From: Phenylobacterium haematophilum
GTDB taxonomy: Bacteria; Pseudomonadota; Alphaproteobacteria; Caulobacterales; Caulobacteraceae
Length of the DNA stretch: 64,000 nt
Reading direction: 5' to 3'
Assembly (NCBI RefSeq): GCF_014196295.1
Contig: NZ_JACIDK010000003.1
Coordinates: forward strand, 62,001 to 126,000
The number at the start of each line of letters is the position of its first letter. Within the stretch, counting starts at the first letter, position 1. The position numbers and the translations under genes are program-made. The notes beneath the pieces were generated by a model that worked only from the letters and a program-made list of their open reading frames with translations, was not told the DNA's origin and did no database searches. Of this stretch, positions 25,604 through 35,214 are shown in pieces.

Positions 25604-27878
25604 CGGCGCCCTCGATCATCGCGTAAAAGTCGCGCGCAAAGGCTTCGGTCTGGCCGAGCGGGCTATCCTTCATGCGTTGACGGAGGTTGGCGCGCAGCTC
25701 GCGGCGCTCGGCTTGGTTCGCCGCGAGCTTCAGCGCGATCTCGTGATACTGCTCAGGGCTGTCAGCGATGTGGTGCGCCAACCCGACATTAGTCAGGATC
25801 GAACCGCTGAGCCGTTCGAACAGCGCCTGGCCACGCAGGTTCACGACTGGAACCCCCATCCACAACGCCTCGCAAGTCGAGGTGCCGCCGGTTAGCGGGA
25901 ACGGGTCGAGCGTAATGTCCACCTCGTTATAGTACTGCATGTGCACCCCGCGCACCGAGCGGAACACGAGGCGGTCGGCGTTGACACCTGCCTCTGAGAA
26001 GACTGCTTCCATGTTCCGGCGGAAACTTGGCGTATTGCCTTCAGGGCGGATGAATTCGAAACGTGAATCTGGAACGTCACGCACGATGCGCGCCCACGCG
26101 GCGAGCATTTCTTTAGAGTATTTGTGCGGGTTGTTGGCTGTACCAAAGGTAATGAAGCCAGTGCGATCTTCCGGCAATCCGTCCGTGATCGCTTGTCGAT
26201 CGTTGAAGATCTGTGGTGCGAGTGCAAGCCATGTGGCGGGCATGAGCAGCGGCTTCTCGATCAGGAGACTCTGATCTGGCGGGCACAGATGAGGATCAAG
26301 CACGATGTGGTCGATAGTCGTCGGGCCCGCTGAGTGGGGGTATCCCAGCCAGCTAGCGACGAGGGGAGCTGGCTTGTAGGCGGTCACGCCAAGCTTGTTC
26401 ATGTGGGTGGAGCCGCCGAGCTCAATCAAGATATCGAGATGGTCATCGGCGATCATCTGTGCCGCATCGCGGTCGGTGATATCCTTGCGCCAGCGGAAGA
26501 CGTCAACGTTGTCGCTAATCTCCTTTTGAAGGGGATCCTCCCGAGCGCCTTCATAAAAGGAATAGCAGTACACTTCATACTTTTCGCGGTCGTATTGGGT
26601 GAACAACGGTAAGGCGAAGTATGCAACGGGGTGGTGCCGTAGATCGGATGACATGAAGCCGATGCGAATCTTGCCATTCGCGGGCCTAGACTCGAGACGC
26701 TTGATAGGCGTCCGTTGAGCGCGCTGTATAGCGCTGTCGCCCCAGTGCTTATGCATGGCCAGAAGGTCTCGTGCGTCGTCGAGTGATTTGACCCGCCCCA
26801 AGAGCCCAAACAGAGCAGTGTGCCGACCGGCCGCCGCCCATTTGTGACCGACTTCGCCAAACGGGCCGAGTTGCCTAACGCCCTCATAGTCCCCGACTCG
26901 AACGAAGATCTCCATGGCGACCTTCATAACCGACGGGTTTAGATCTAGGTCTGCCGTCATGCCCTCCTTGAGTAGGAGGTAGGCGCGCTCAAGGTGCTGT
27001 GCTTCGTCGCCGTAGCGCGAACGTCCAAGGCTTTCAATCAACGCCAGACGATAGTCGAACTTGCCGGGGTCTAGCTCAACCGACCGTTCCATATGTACAT
27101 TGCCACGGAGGCGGTCGTAGTCGCTGATGGTAGCGCCAAGCTGATGGTGGAGCCAAGCCTCCTCGTTGTACCGATCCTGCAATTGGATGAGATAGGCCTC
27201 TGCGTCGCGGAGGCGACCTGACCGGCGCAGCGTAATAACGCGGGCCTCGCACAAACGCATGGAGTCTGGCACCACAGTCAGGGCCTGATCAATTATCGGC
27301 AGAGCTTCCGGAAAGCTCCGAAACTCGGAGATCACGGACGCGATATCCAGAAAGGCGTCGACGTAGTCCGGCTTCAACTTCACCGCCAAGTTGAGTCGCA
27401 TCATCGCTTTGTCGTAGTCGCCCGAATACCAGTGGCCACGACCAAGAGAGCGCTGGAATTCGTGATTGGTAGGCTGCAGACGGACTAGCTTCGTAAACGC
27501 TTCTACAGCGGACGGGCCATCTCGAACGTCATTATGGACATTCCCGCGGTTGCTGATGGCGGAGGGGTTTTTAGGGTTGATCTTCTCCGCTTGCCGCAAC
27601 GCCTTGATCGCATCGTCGAAGCGTTTCAACCGGCGCAGCGTTACCCCTCTCACGTTCCAAAGCTCATAGTCCTTCGGGTATAATTTCAGCGCAGCAGCGG
27701 TCCAACGCTCAGCGCGCGCATGTTCGTTGTGGCGGAATAGAATACTTGTGAAATTTCTGTACAGAGATACCGGAGCGTTCGGGTCGCGCTCAAGTTCGAT
27801 CTCTATCATCTGCATACTCTCTTCTGTGCGCCCCTCCTTCAAAGCGGCATCGGCAGCAGCAAATCTTTCAAGTGACAT
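25551..27878 (-). CDS. TPR-SPINDLY glycosyltransferase (GT41, FlmG-like)
   Basis: 775 residues. Residues ~1-330 are TPR repeats (YELWNVRGVTLRRLKRFDDAIKAL and similar). Residues ~385-760 are the GT41 catalytic region: IRIGFMSSDLRHHPVAYF, LDILIELGGSTHMNKLG, FGTANNPHKYSKEML and LDPFPLTGGTSTCEALWMGVPVV. The GT41 family includes O-GlcNAc transferase, adhesin glucosyltransferases and the Caulobacter flagellin transferase FlmG, where the TPR half binds the protein substrate. A protein acceptor is therefore likely here too, but which one is unknown. Base composition is visibly less GC-rich than its neighbours through most of the gene, suggesting later acquisition. The ATG at 27878 was taken as the start. 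Confidence 0.88.
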   Translation of the reverse strand: MSLERFAAADAALKEGRTEESMQMIEIELERDPNAPVSLYRNFTSILFRHNEHARAERWTAAALKLYPKDYELWNVRGVTLRRLKRFDDAIKALRQAEKINPKNPSAISNRGNVHNDVRDGPSAVEAFTKLVRLQPTNHEFQRSLGRGHWYSGDYDKAMMRLNLAVKLKPDYVDAFLDIASVISEFRSFPEALPIIDQALTVVPDSMRLCEARVITLRRSGRLRDAEAYLIQLQDRYNEEAWLHHQLGATISDYDRLRGNVHMERSVELDPGKFDYRLALIESLGRSRYGDEAQHLERAYLLLKEGMTADLDLNPSVMKVAMEIFVRVGDYEGVRQLGPFGEVGHKWAAAGRHTALFGLLGRVKSLDDARDLLAMHKHWGDSAIQRAQRTPIKRLESRPANGKIRIGFMSSDLRHHPVAYFALPLFTQYDREKYEVYCYSFYEGAREDPLQKEISDNVDVFRWRKDITDRDAAQMIADDHLDILIELGGSTHMNKLGVTAYKPAPLVASWLGYPHSAGPTTIDHIVLDPHLCPPDQSLLIEKPLLMPATWLALAPQIFNDRQAITDGLPEDRTGFITFGTANNPHKYSKEMLAAWARIVRDVPDSRFEFIRPEGNTPSFRRNMEAVFSEAGVNADRLVFRSVRGVHMQYYNEVDITLDPFPLTGGTSTCEALWMGVPVVNLRGQALFERLSGSILTNVGLAHHIADSPEQYHEIALKLAANQAERRELRANLRQRMKDSPLGQTEAFARDFYAMIEGAVRGGNTRKEALLEHAGT

Positions 27879-27979
27879 TCAATATTCCTCACCCATTGCA
27901 GCGTCATGCGCGGGCGTTTTCGTGTGAACTGTAGGGCGCAACTTAGTGGCGGCGGCCGACGGCGCCAACTATGGCGCGT

Positions 27980-28246
27980 TTATCGGTCGCGGTAGCGCCA
28001 CTTCAGGGTCAGGATCACCGCCGACAGCGCCAGACAGACGCTGTTGGCTCCGATCACCGGCCAGCTGCCGGTCAGAACGCCGTAGACCGTCCAGAGGCTG
28101 AAGCCGGTCACGGTCACGACGTACATCCGCAGGCTGATCGACGAGGCGTCCTTTTCGCGCCAGATCTTGATGATCTGCGGCGTGAAGCTCGCCATCGAGC
28201 AAAGCGCCGCGGCGGTTCCGACGATGTCGGGAATTGACAGGGCCAT
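27980..28246 (-). CDS. SemiSWEET sugar transporter
   Basis: 88 residues from ATG 28246, the length expected of a three-helix half-transporter; the longer frame to 28324 runs through the upstream terminator. The first helix contains the PQ-loop motif SMASFTPQIIKIWREKDASSIS, followed by helices VVTVTGFSLWTVYGVLTG and VIGANSVCLALSAVILTLKW. SemiSWEETs dimerise in the inner membrane and equilibrate small sugars. It is isolated between the SPINDLY gene and the sulfate-type binding protein, and its sugar is unknown. Confidence 0.85.
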   Translation of the reverse strand: MALSIPDIVGTAAALCSMASFTPQIIKIWREKDASSISLRMYVVTVTGFSLWTVYGVLTGSWPVIGANSVCLALSAVILTLKWRYRDR

Positions 28247-28290
28247 GGCGGCAGAACGGCCCGCCGCGGCCAAGGTTGCGCGCATGAAGA

Positions 28291-28318
28291 AGGGCGCGGA
28301 ACCGCGGTCCCGCGCCCT
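28291..28318 (-). terminator. Probable terminator after the sulfate-type binding protein gene
   Basis: AGGGCGCGG at 28291-28299 pairs with CCGCGCCCT at 28310-28318, giving a 9-bp stem and 10-base loop. On the minus strand the stem is followed by TCTTC, a weak U-rich tail. It lies 28 bases past the stop codon of the gene at 28346. Confidence 0.6.
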
Positions 28319-28345
28319 CGTCACGCTTAGTCCCGGCGGGAAGGG

Positions 28346-29389
28346 TCAGCGCGGCTTGTAGATCTTGTCGAACACGCCGCCGTCGCCGAAGTGGGTCGCC
28401 TGGGCCTTCTTCCAGCCGCCGAACGCGTCGTCGATGGTGACGAGCGGGATCTTCGGGAACTTCTTGGCCCACTTGGCGGCCGCTTCGGGATTGCGCGGGC
28501 GGTAGTGGTTCTTGCCGATCAGGTCCTGGGCCAGCGGGCTGTAGAGGAAGTTCAGATAGCCCTCGGCGATGGTGCGGGTCTTCTTGCGGTCGACGACCTT
28601 GTCGACCAGCGCCACCGGCGGCTCGGCCAGGATCGACATCGACGGGTAGACGATGTCCACCTTGCCGGGGCCCAACTCCTCGATCGCGAGGTAGGCTTCA
28701 TTCTCCCACGACAGCAGCACGTCGCCGATGCCGCGCTGGACGAAGGTGGTGGTGGAACCGCGCGCCCCGGTGTCGAGCACCGGCACGTGCTTGAACAACT
28801 CCTCGACGAAGGCCTGCGGGTTGCGGCCGTTCTTCTGGGCCCAGGCCCAGGCGGCCAGGTAGTTCCAGCGCGCGCCGCCCGAGGTCTTCGGGTTGGGAGT
28901 GATGACGTCGATGCCCGGCTTCACCAGGTCGCCCCAGTCCTTGATCTTCCAGGGATTGCCCTTGCGGACCAGGAACACGATCGTCGAGGTGTAGGGCGTC
29001 GAGTTCTGCGGCAGGCGCGACTGCCAGTTGGCAGGCAGAAGCTTGGACTTGGCGGCGATCTCGTCGATGTCGCTGGCTAGCGCCAGGGTGACGACGTCGG
29101 CCTGCAGGCCGTCGATCACCGAGCGGGCCTGCTTGCCCGACCCGCCGTGGCTCTGCTGGATCACGAGATCCTGACCGACCTTGCCTTTCCAGTACTTTGC
29201 GTAGGCGGCGTTGATGTCCTTGTAGAGCTCCCGCGTGGGGTCATAGCTCACGTTCAACAGGGTGATGGCCTTGGCCTGCGCCGCGGCGGGGCCGGCCAGA
29301 AGGGCCGGCGCGGCAACGGCCGCAGCGCCGGCGGCGGTCCCCGCGGCGAGGACGCCGCGGCGGGACGGGACTTGTCGGTTCTGGCTCAT
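28346..29389 (-). CDS. sbp: Sulfate/thiosulfate-type ABC substrate-binding protein
   Basis: 347 residues from ATG 29389, with AAGGA ten bases upstream. [22 protein letters not shown] is the hallmark N-terminus of the Sbp/CysP family, followed by [17 protein letters not shown], the oxyanion-binding region, and [17 protein letters not shown]-like sequence ([12 protein letters not shown]). The signal [24 protein letters not shown] has a twin-arginine look and ends AAAQA, so export may be by Tat. The protein would bind sulfate in the periplasm. No CysT, CysW or CysA gene is nearby; instead it follows a porin gene by 73 bp in what looks like a two-gene operon beside the phosphate regulon. Confidence 0.88.
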   Translation of the reverse strand: MSQNRQVPSRRGVLAAGTAAGAAAVAAPALLAGPAAAQAKAITLLNVSYDPTRELYKDINAAYAKYWKGKVGQDLVIQQSHGGSGKQARSVIDGLQADVVTLALASDIDEIAAKSKLLPANWQSRLPQNSTPYTSTIVFLVRKGNPWKIKDWGDLVKPGIDVITPNPKTSGGARWNYLAAWAWAQKNGRNPQAFVEELFKHVPVLDTGARGSTTTFVQRGIGDVLLSWENEAYLAIEELGPGKVDIVYPSMSILAEPPVALVDKVVDRKKTRTIAEGYLNFLYSPLAQDLIGKNHYRPRNPEAAAKWAKKFPKIPLVTIDDAFGGWKKAQATHFGDGGVFDKIYKPR

Positions 29390-29462
29390 GGATCGAGGGT
29401 CCTTCGGTCTCATCGGCAAGCTGGCGCGGCCGGCCGTAGCCGCGCCAACCCGCCTATTGGGG

Positions 29463-30977
29463 TTAGAACGCGTACTGAGTGCGCAGCGAGTAGATGTTGA
29501 AGTCCTGCCCGACCTGGGCGCCGGCCGGCGGGGTCGCCGTCCCGGTCCCGAAGGCCGTGCCGCCGGGTGACAGACGGTCCACCGAGACGTCCTGGAAGGC
29601 CGCCTGGAACCGCAGCACGTTATTGACGTACCAGTTCAGACCCAGGGTGAAGATCTCCTGTTCACCGCCGCGGATCGCCGAGGCGACCGGCGCCGTGCCA
29701 GGCGAGCCGGCGAGATAGTTCAGGTCCAGCACCGAATAACGCAGGCCCAGCTCCCAGGCTCCCCAGGTCCCCTTCTTCAGGTCGAAGGGCTTGGCCGGGC
29801 GCGGAGCGTCGAAGGTGCCGGCCGTGTAGCGGCGCGGCTCGCCGGTGATGGTCCAGCCGGCCTGGGCGTACCAGCCCGAGAAGTCCGGATCCGACAGCGG
29901 GCCTTTGCGGTCGACCTTGATGTCGAAGTACTCGGTCTGGACGTAGAGGTTCTTCCATTGGGCGCCGAACTCGCCGCCGATGGCGGTCAGGCCGTCGGCG
30001 TCGATGTTGCCGGTGTCGATCAGGCGGGCGCCGTCGACGCGGATTTCCGGCCGGTCGCGCAGGCGGACGTTGGTGATTGCGGGCGCGCCGCTGACGTCCG
30101 GACCGCTGGCGGCGGGGTTGATGACGATCGAGGTGTTGACCCCGACGTGGATCAGGCTGTCGTCGCGGCGGAACGGCACGTAGGTCAGGCGGCCGACGAA
30201 CGCGGTCTGCTCGTCGAAGCTTGAGGTGCCGATGATGTTGCCGGTGATCGCGGCGGCGCCGGTCCAGTTGTCGCCGCCGGCCAGCAGGGCGACCGCGGTG
30301 CGGCCGTCGCCAGCGGCGATGCTGCGCACGGTCTCGGCCGGCGAGGCGCGCTCGACGAACAGCGAGCCGTTGGTGGAGACCGCTTCTTCCAGGCCCGACG
30401 GCGGCGAGAAGGCCCCGATCCGCAGCTTCAGGCCGGCGACCGGGAAGCCGTACTGCACCCAGGCGGCGCTGATCTTGCCGGCCTCTTCGGTTCCCGAACC
30501 GCCGAAGTCGTAGAGGAAGTTGTAGTCGAAGGCGCCGAAGGCCTTGCCCTCGATGCCGATCCGCGCGCGCCGGAAATTGGCGCCGTCCGACAGGTCGCGG
30601 GCGTGGTCGTTCTCGTTGGCGTCGCCGTACGAGCCGCGGCGGAAGTCCGTCGCCAGGGGACCGGCGGCGGCCTGGTCGTAGTGGGCGGCGTCGAGCTGGA
30701 AGACACCGCGGAACGAGGCGGTGAAGTTCCCGTCGGCGGTCGCGATGGTCGGACGGCCGTTGGCCAGCGACACCGTCGTGGCGGTCGCTTCCTTGCGGAC
30801 GTCGGCGATGTTGTTGGCGGTCGATTGCTTGAGGTCGGCGATCTGCGACTGCAGCAGCTCCAGCTGTTCCTCAAGCGCCTTGATGCGCGCGTCGGTCGCC
30901 TCGTCGGCGGCGGCCAGTCCCGGCCAGGCGAAGGCGATCGCCGCCGCCCCGGTGATGAGTTTGGTTTTCCACGTCAT
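29463..30977 (-). CDS. OprP/OprO-like phosphate-selective porin
   Basis: 504 residues from ATG 30977, with GAGGGG upstream. The signal peptide [23 protein letters not shown] is followed by a trimerisation coiled coil ([23 protein letters not shown]), then a beta-barrel with [25 protein letters not shown] and other OprP-family strands, ending in the outer-membrane signature TQYAF with terminal Phe. The family forms trimeric anion channels induced on phosphate starvation in several proteobacteria. A Pho-box-like site lies about 150 bp upstream, shared with the divergent phoR. The frame is open upstream to 31436, but the signal peptide fixes the start. Confidence 0.85.
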   Translation of the reverse strand: MTWKTKLITGAAAIAFAWPGLAAADEATDARIKALEEQLELLQSQIADLKQSTANNIADVRKEATATTVSLANGRPTIATADGNFTASFRGVFQLDAAHYDQAAAGPLATDFRRGSYGDANENDHARDLSDGANFRRARIGIEGKAFGAFDYNFLYDFGGSGTEEAGKISAAWVQYGFPVAGLKLRIGAFSPPSGLEEAVSTNGSLFVERASPAETVRSIAAGDGRTAVALLAGGDNWTGAAAITGNIIGTSSFDEQTAFVGRLTYVPFRRDDSLIHVGVNTSIVINPAASGPDVSGAPAITNVRLRDRPEIRVDGARLIDTGNIDADGLTAIGGEFGAQWKNLYVQTEYFDIKVDRKGPLSDPDFSGWYAQAGWTITGEPRRYTAGTFDAPRPAKPFDLKKGTWGAWELGLRYSVLDLNYLAGSPGTAPVASAIRGGEQEIFTLGLNWYVNNVLRFQAAFQDVSVDRLSPGGTAFGTGTATPPAGAQVGQDFNIYSLRTQYAF

Positions 30978-31125
30978 GTGGTTCGTGCCCCTCGTTTTGT
31001 TGGAGTTCGTTTCAAACTCGACCGCATGTAGACGCGATAATTCCCATCGGAAAAATCGAGTTTGACTTGAAGCGGTCGCAGAATTCCTGACAGCGCGTAT
31101 CTGCCGCGGCCTCGCGCTTGGGTCG

Positions 31126-31143
31126 CTGTCATCCCGATGACAT
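31126..31143. promoter_or_regulatory. Pho-box-like site between the porin gene and phoR
   Basis: CTGTCAT at 31126-31132 and ATGACAT at 31137-31143 are spaced by four bases, giving the 11-bp repeat period of PhoB sites; the second half matches the CTGTCAT consensus at five of seven positions. The same bases also form a perfect inverted repeat (TGTCAT-N4-ATGACA), so the site reads equally well toward the porin. It lies 16-33 bp before the phoR start codon assigned here. Confidence 0.6.
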
Positions 31144-31158
31144 AAGGGTCGGGCTTCG

Positions 31159-32592
31159 TTGTTCGTGGTGTTGCAGGATCGATTCGCCTTGGCGCTTCCG
31201 CCGTCGTCTTCGCGGTCAGCTTTCCCGACCTGGCTCGGCTCGGTCGGTCCTGTCCTGACGGCCGGCGCCGCGGGCGTGTTCGCCATCCTCGGCTTTGCGC
31301 TGCTGGTCGGCGCTGACGCGCAGGCGGTCTCATGGATGCTGCTGGTGGTCTGTGGCGTCACCGGGCTGGCGGCTTGGCACGTGGCCGAGCGGGTCGGCGT
31401 CGCCGCCCCCGCCGCCAGCGCGTTCGAACGCGCCACCCACGAGGACGCGCCGCCCTATGCGAGCTTGATCGACGCCTTGCCGGATCCGGTGCTGGTGATT
31501 GCCGCCCATGAGCCAGATGACCTCACAGGGCGGCGTTTCGTGCTGGTTAACGCCGCCGCCCGGGAAACCCTCCGCGTACAATATGACGCAGGGATGCTTG
31601 TGACAGTGATCCGTGATCCCGACGTGCTCGAAGCGGTCGACAAGGCGCTGTTCGAGCAGACCGTCGCCGAGGCCGTCTACGAGATGGGCGGCGCCCAGGA
31701 ACGCGTCATGCGGGCCATCGCCAAGCCTGTCGGCCAGGCAGCGGACGGCGCGCCGCTGGCCCTGCTGGTGCTGCGCGACGAAACCGACATCCGCCGGGCC
31801 GAGCGCACGCGGGCCGATTTCCTGGCCAACGCCAGCCATGAACTGCGCACGCCGCTGGCTTCGCTGGCCGGCTTCATCGAGACCCTGCGCGGCCACGCCA
31901 AAGACGACCCCGGCGCGCGCGCGAAGTTCCTGTCGATCATGCAGGCCCAGGCCGAGCGGATGTCGCGGCTGATCGACGACCTGCTGTCGCTGAGCCGCAT
32001 CGAGCTCAACGAGCACATCGCTCCGCACGGCGAGGTCGACCTGATCATGGCGGTCATGGATGTGCTGGATTCGCTGGGCCCGGTGGCGCGCGACCGCGGC
32101 GTGCGTCTCGAGCCCGTCGACCTTCCCGGCCGCGGCTCGGTGATGATCGCCGGCGACCGCGACCAGATCATCCAGGTGATCCAGAACCTGGTAGACAACG
32201 CCATCAAGTACACGCCGCAGGGCCAAGCCGTGCGGATCTCGCTGCGCAGCGGCGTCTCGGCCAGCGCCGCGGCCGCGGTCGGCGATCCGCGCGCGGCCCG
32301 CTTCTCGTTGCTGACCCCTGATCGGGCCTCGGACCTCTATGCGGCGCTGCGGGTGTCGGACGCCGGCGTCGGCCTGGCGCGCGAGCATCTGCCGCGGCTG
32401 ACCGAGCGCTTCTACCGCGTCGAGGGCCAGAAGAGCGGCGAGCGCTCGGGGACGGGCCTTGGCCTGGCCATCGTCAAGCACATCGTCAATCGCCACCGCG
32501 GCGGGCTGACCGTCGAGAGCGTGCAGGGCGAAGGCGCGACCTTCACCGCCTACTTCCCGATGGTGAAGGCCGAGGAGCCCGCTGCGGCCTGA
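31159..32592 (+). CDS. phoR: Phosphate regulon sensor histidine kinase PhoR
   Basis: About 477 residues. Two membrane helices lie near the N-terminus (~28-70), then a PAS-like domain (LIDALPDPVLVIAAHEPDDL). HisKA follows with the phospho-accepting histidine in NASHELRTPLASLAGFIETL, then HATPase_c boxes NLVDNAIKYTPQG, VSDAGVGLAREHLPRL and GTGLGLAIVKHIVNRH. It should phosphorylate PhoB (39655) when phosphate is low, with PstSCAB-PhoU inhibition. The start is uncertain: TTG 31159 is the furthest, and GTG 31165 or 31168 would shorten it slightly. The short distance to the Pho-box could mean a near-leaderless message. A TonB receptor gene on the other strand separates it from pstC. Confidence 0.88.
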   Translation: MFVVLQDRFALALPPSSSRSAFPTWLGSVGPVLTAGAAGVFAILGFALLVGADAQAVSWMLLVVCGVTGLAAWHVAERVGVAAPAASAFERATHEDAPPYASLIDALPDPVLVIAAHEPDDLTGRRFVLVNAAARETLRVQYDAGMLVTVIRDPDVLEAVDKALFEQTVAEAVYEMGGAQERVMRAIAKPVGQAADGAPLALLVLRDETDIRRAERTRADFLANASHELRTPLASLAGFIETLRGHAKDDPGARAKFLSIMQAQAERMSRLIDDLLSLSRIELNEHIAPHGEVDLIMAVMDVLDSLGPVARDRGVRLEPVDLPGRGSVMIAGDRDQIIQVIQNLVDNAIKYTPQGQAVRISLRSGVSASAAAAVGDPRAARFSLLTPDRASDLYAALRVSDAGVGLAREHLPRLTERFYRVEGQKSGERSGTGLGLAIVKHIVNRHRGGLTVESVQGEGATFTAYFPMVKAEEPAAA

Positions 32593-32606
32593 GGCGGACA
32601 CAAAAG

Positions 32607-32627
32607 TCCCCGGGCGTGGCCCGGGGA
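32607..32627. terminator. Hairpin terminator between phoR and the TonB receptor
   Basis: A 9-bp stem (TCCCCGGGC against GCCCGGGGA) with loop GTG sits between the converging genes. On the minus strand it is followed by CTTTTG, so it best serves the TonB receptor gene, though it may stop phoR transcripts too. Confidence 0.75.
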
Positions 32628-32651
32628 TCAGTTGGCAGGGAAAGTCGGCTT

Positions 32652-35084
32652 CTAGAATTTGAAGGTCAGCGACGCCCCATAGGTGCGGGTCTGGCCCGGG
32701 AAGCGGACCACGACGTTGGCGTTGCTGCTGACCGCGCTCCAGTAATACTCGTCGGTCAGGTTGCGGCCCCAGAGCGACAGCTCCCAGCGGTCGTCCAGCG
32801 CGTGCACGCCGAGGCTGGCGTTGAGCACGCCGTAATCCTCGATGACGAAGCGCGGGTCGCCTTCCAGGTCGGCGTGCGACTTGGACTGGTAGCGTCCGGC
32901 GAGAGCGGCCTGCAGGCCGAGATTCTCACTCAGGTCGCGGCTGTAGAGCACAGTCAGACCGCCCTGGAACTTCGGGCTGTAGAGGAACGGCTTGCCGTCG
33001 AAGTCCATCGGCTGGCCGGCGGCGTTGATGCCGATGTAGTTCTTGACCTCGGTGTGCAGGAAGGTGGCCGAGCCGATCAGGGTCAGATCCTGCGTCGCGC
33101 GCCAGGTCACCTCGCCGTCCAGCCCGTAGGCCTCGGAGTCCGGCACGTTCGCGAGCCGCGCCAGGGCGGTGTAGATCGGGTCGGCGAAGTAGACGCTGAG
33201 CTGCTTGTCCTCGTAGTCGTAGAAAAACGCGCTGACATTGGCCTGCACCCGCCGATCGAACAGCGCCGCCTTCACCCCGACCTCGTAGGCGGTCAGCAGT
33301 TCCTGCGTCGCCGGCGCGTTCTGGGTGGAGATATTGGCCGCGTTGATCGGCGTCGCGCCGGCCTTGGCCCCGCGCGAGATCGAGCCGAACACCAGAACGC
33401 CGTCGGCCGGCGTCCAGTCCAGCGCCACGCGCCAGGCCACGTTGTCCTCGTCCAGGGTCGAGGTGACCAGGCCGAAGGCCCGCTTGGCCGGATCGAAGGT
33501 GTTGCAGTCGTTCGGCCCGATCGGCGCGACCATGCCGTAGGCGGTGAAGAATAGCGCCCGGTTCACGACGTTGACGTTGGGCAGCATGCTGCCGTTCACG
33601 TCGCGCGAGCAGCCCGCATAGTCCTGCTTGTCCTGAGTGTAGCGGAGGCCGGCGGTCAGCTTGAACTGATCGTTGATGCGATAGTCGCCATTGGCGAACA
33701 GGCTCCAGGTGTCGGTCTCGATGCGGCCGATGTCCTGATAGGTCCGGAACGACTGGTTCAGCTGCGCTGAGGTGTAGCCGCCGGAATTGAACGGCGTCGC
33801 CAGCAGCGGCTGGCCGACCGTACGGATCAGGGTGACGTTGGCGTTCTGGCCCAACAGGGTGCGGTTGGAGTCGAGGATGCGGTCGCGGGCGACATAGCCG
33901 CCGACCAGCCAGAAGAAATTCTCGCCGGAGCCTTCCAGGTGGATTTCCTGGGCGATGGATTCGATGTCGCCCTGGGCGTGCTGAATCAGGATCTCGTAGG
34001 GCGCGCCGCTCCAGTCGAACTTCGCATTGCGCTCGAGCTTGTTGTAGCTGGTCAGCGAGACCAGCTGCATGTCGCCGCCGATATTCCAGTCGATCCGCAC
34101 CTTGCCGGCGTAGAAGTCGTTGTTCTCGCGCAGCGGCCCGCCGATGCCGATCCCGGCGCCGATGTCGGCCCCGCGCACGGACTGCCGAGCCCAGTCGGCC
34201 TGGTCGGCCTTGGTCGGGGCGTTGGCGGCGATGTAGGCGGCCAGACCCGGCGCGTTGAACGGGCTGCCGGTGGTGGCTGGGGTGAAGCCGACGCCCTGTG
34301 CCGCGACGGTGTCGGACTTGTTGCGCCAGGCGGTCAGCGACGCGTCGATCGACAGGGTGTCGGTGGGTTGGATCGCCAGCGAGGCGCGGCCGCCATAGCG
34401 GTGCACCTCGCCCTGGCGCTCGCCGCGGGTGTTGCTGATCTGCCAGCCCTCGTCGCTGTCCTCGGTGCGGAAGGCCAGGCGACCCTGGATGCGGTCGGCG
34501 ATCGGACCGCTGACATAGCCCTCGAAGTTGTGTGTCTTGTAGTTGCCGATCTCGCCGGTGATCGCCGCTTGGAAGTCCTCGGTCGGCTTGCGGGTCACGA
34601 AGTCGATCAGGCCGGCGGTGGTGTTGCGGCCATAGAGCGTGCCTTGCGGCCCCTTGAGCACCTCGACCCGCTCAAGGTCATAGATCGGGCCGGTGTTCAT
34701 CATCGGATAGGCGTAGGCGACCTCGTCGGTATAGGTCCCGACGGTCGAGGTGGCAGACATGTTGATCGTGTTGAAGCCGATCCCGCGCAGGGTGTAGGTC
34801 GGCACCCCCTGATAGCTCTGGGAGACGCTGAAGCTCGGCGCGAAGGTGCTCAGGTCCTTGACGTTGGTGACGTGCAGCTTCTCCAGGGTCTCGCCGGTGA
34901 CGGCCTGGATGCCCATGCCGATGGTGTTGGCGGTCTCTTCCCGGCGCTGGGCGGTGACGACGACCGCCTCGATCTCGGTGGCGCTCTGGCCCGATGATTG
35001 GGCCGCCGTGGGCGCGGCCGAAAACAGCGCGGCCGTGCTGACGCTCAACGCCAGCAGTCCGCGCAGGCTGAATTGTCCTGGCAT
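32652..35084 (-). CDS. TonB-dependent outer-membrane receptor
   Basis: 810 residues from ATG 35084, which has GGAGGAGGGAAG upstream and gives the signal peptide FSLRGLLALSVSTAALFSAAPTAAQ. The longer frame is only upstream noncoding sequence. The TonB box region is EIEAVVVTAQRREE. The plug contains FAPSFSVSQSYQGVPTYTLRG, DLERVEVLKGPQGTLYGRNTTAGLIDF, and the 22-strand barrel ends in SLTFKF with terminal Phe. It imports a substrate at the expense of the proton gradient. The plug type is that of the large Caulobacter/sphingomonad receptor families, so the ligand is not predictable. Its promoter faces the Pho-box-like site at 35215, so phosphate control is possible. Confidence 0.9.
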   Translation of the reverse strand: MPGQFSLRGLLALSVSTAALFSAAPTAAQSSGQSATEIEAVVVTAQRREETANTIGMGIQAVTGETLEKLHVTNVKDLSTFAPSFSVSQSYQGVPTYTLRGIGFNTINMSATSTVGTYTDEVAYAYPMMNTGPIYDLERVEVLKGPQGTLYGRNTTAGLIDFVTRKPTEDFQAAITGEIGNYKTHNFEGYVSGPIADRIQGRLAFRTEDSDEGWQISNTRGERQGEVHRYGGRASLAIQPTDTLSIDASLTAWRNKSDTVAAQGVGFTPATTGSPFNAPGLAAYIAANAPTKADQADWARQSVRGADIGAGIGIGGPLRENNDFYAGKVRIDWNIGGDMQLVSLTSYNKLERNAKFDWSGAPYEILIQHAQGDIESIAQEIHLEGSGENFFWLVGGYVARDRILDSNRTLLGQNANVTLIRTVGQPLLATPFNSGGYTSAQLNQSFRTYQDIGRIETDTWSLFANGDYRINDQFKLTAGLRYTQDKQDYAGCSRDVNGSMLPNVNVVNRALFFTAYGMVAPIGPNDCNTFDPAKRAFGLVTSTLDEDNVAWRVALDWTPADGVLVFGSISRGAKAGATPINAANISTQNAPATQELLTAYEVGVKAALFDRRVQANVSAFFYDYEDKQLSVYFADPIYTALARLANVPDSEAYGLDGEVTWRATQDLTLIGSATFLHTEVKNYIGINAAGQPMDFDGKPFLYSPKFQGGLTVLYSRDLSENLGLQAALAGRYQSKSHADLEGDPRFVIEDYGVLNASLGVHALDDRWELSLWGRNLTDEYYWSAVSSNANVVVRFPGQTRTYGASLTFKF

Positions 35085-35214
35085 CTCTCTTCCCTCCTCC
35101 GGCGCCGCGCCTCTGTCGTGCGCGTGCGGCCTATCCAGGGTGGAGGGTGGGGAGTTCCTGCGACCGCGCCTAGCTGACGGATGTGATAGGGCGGGGCCGC
35201 ACATCGTAATGAAA

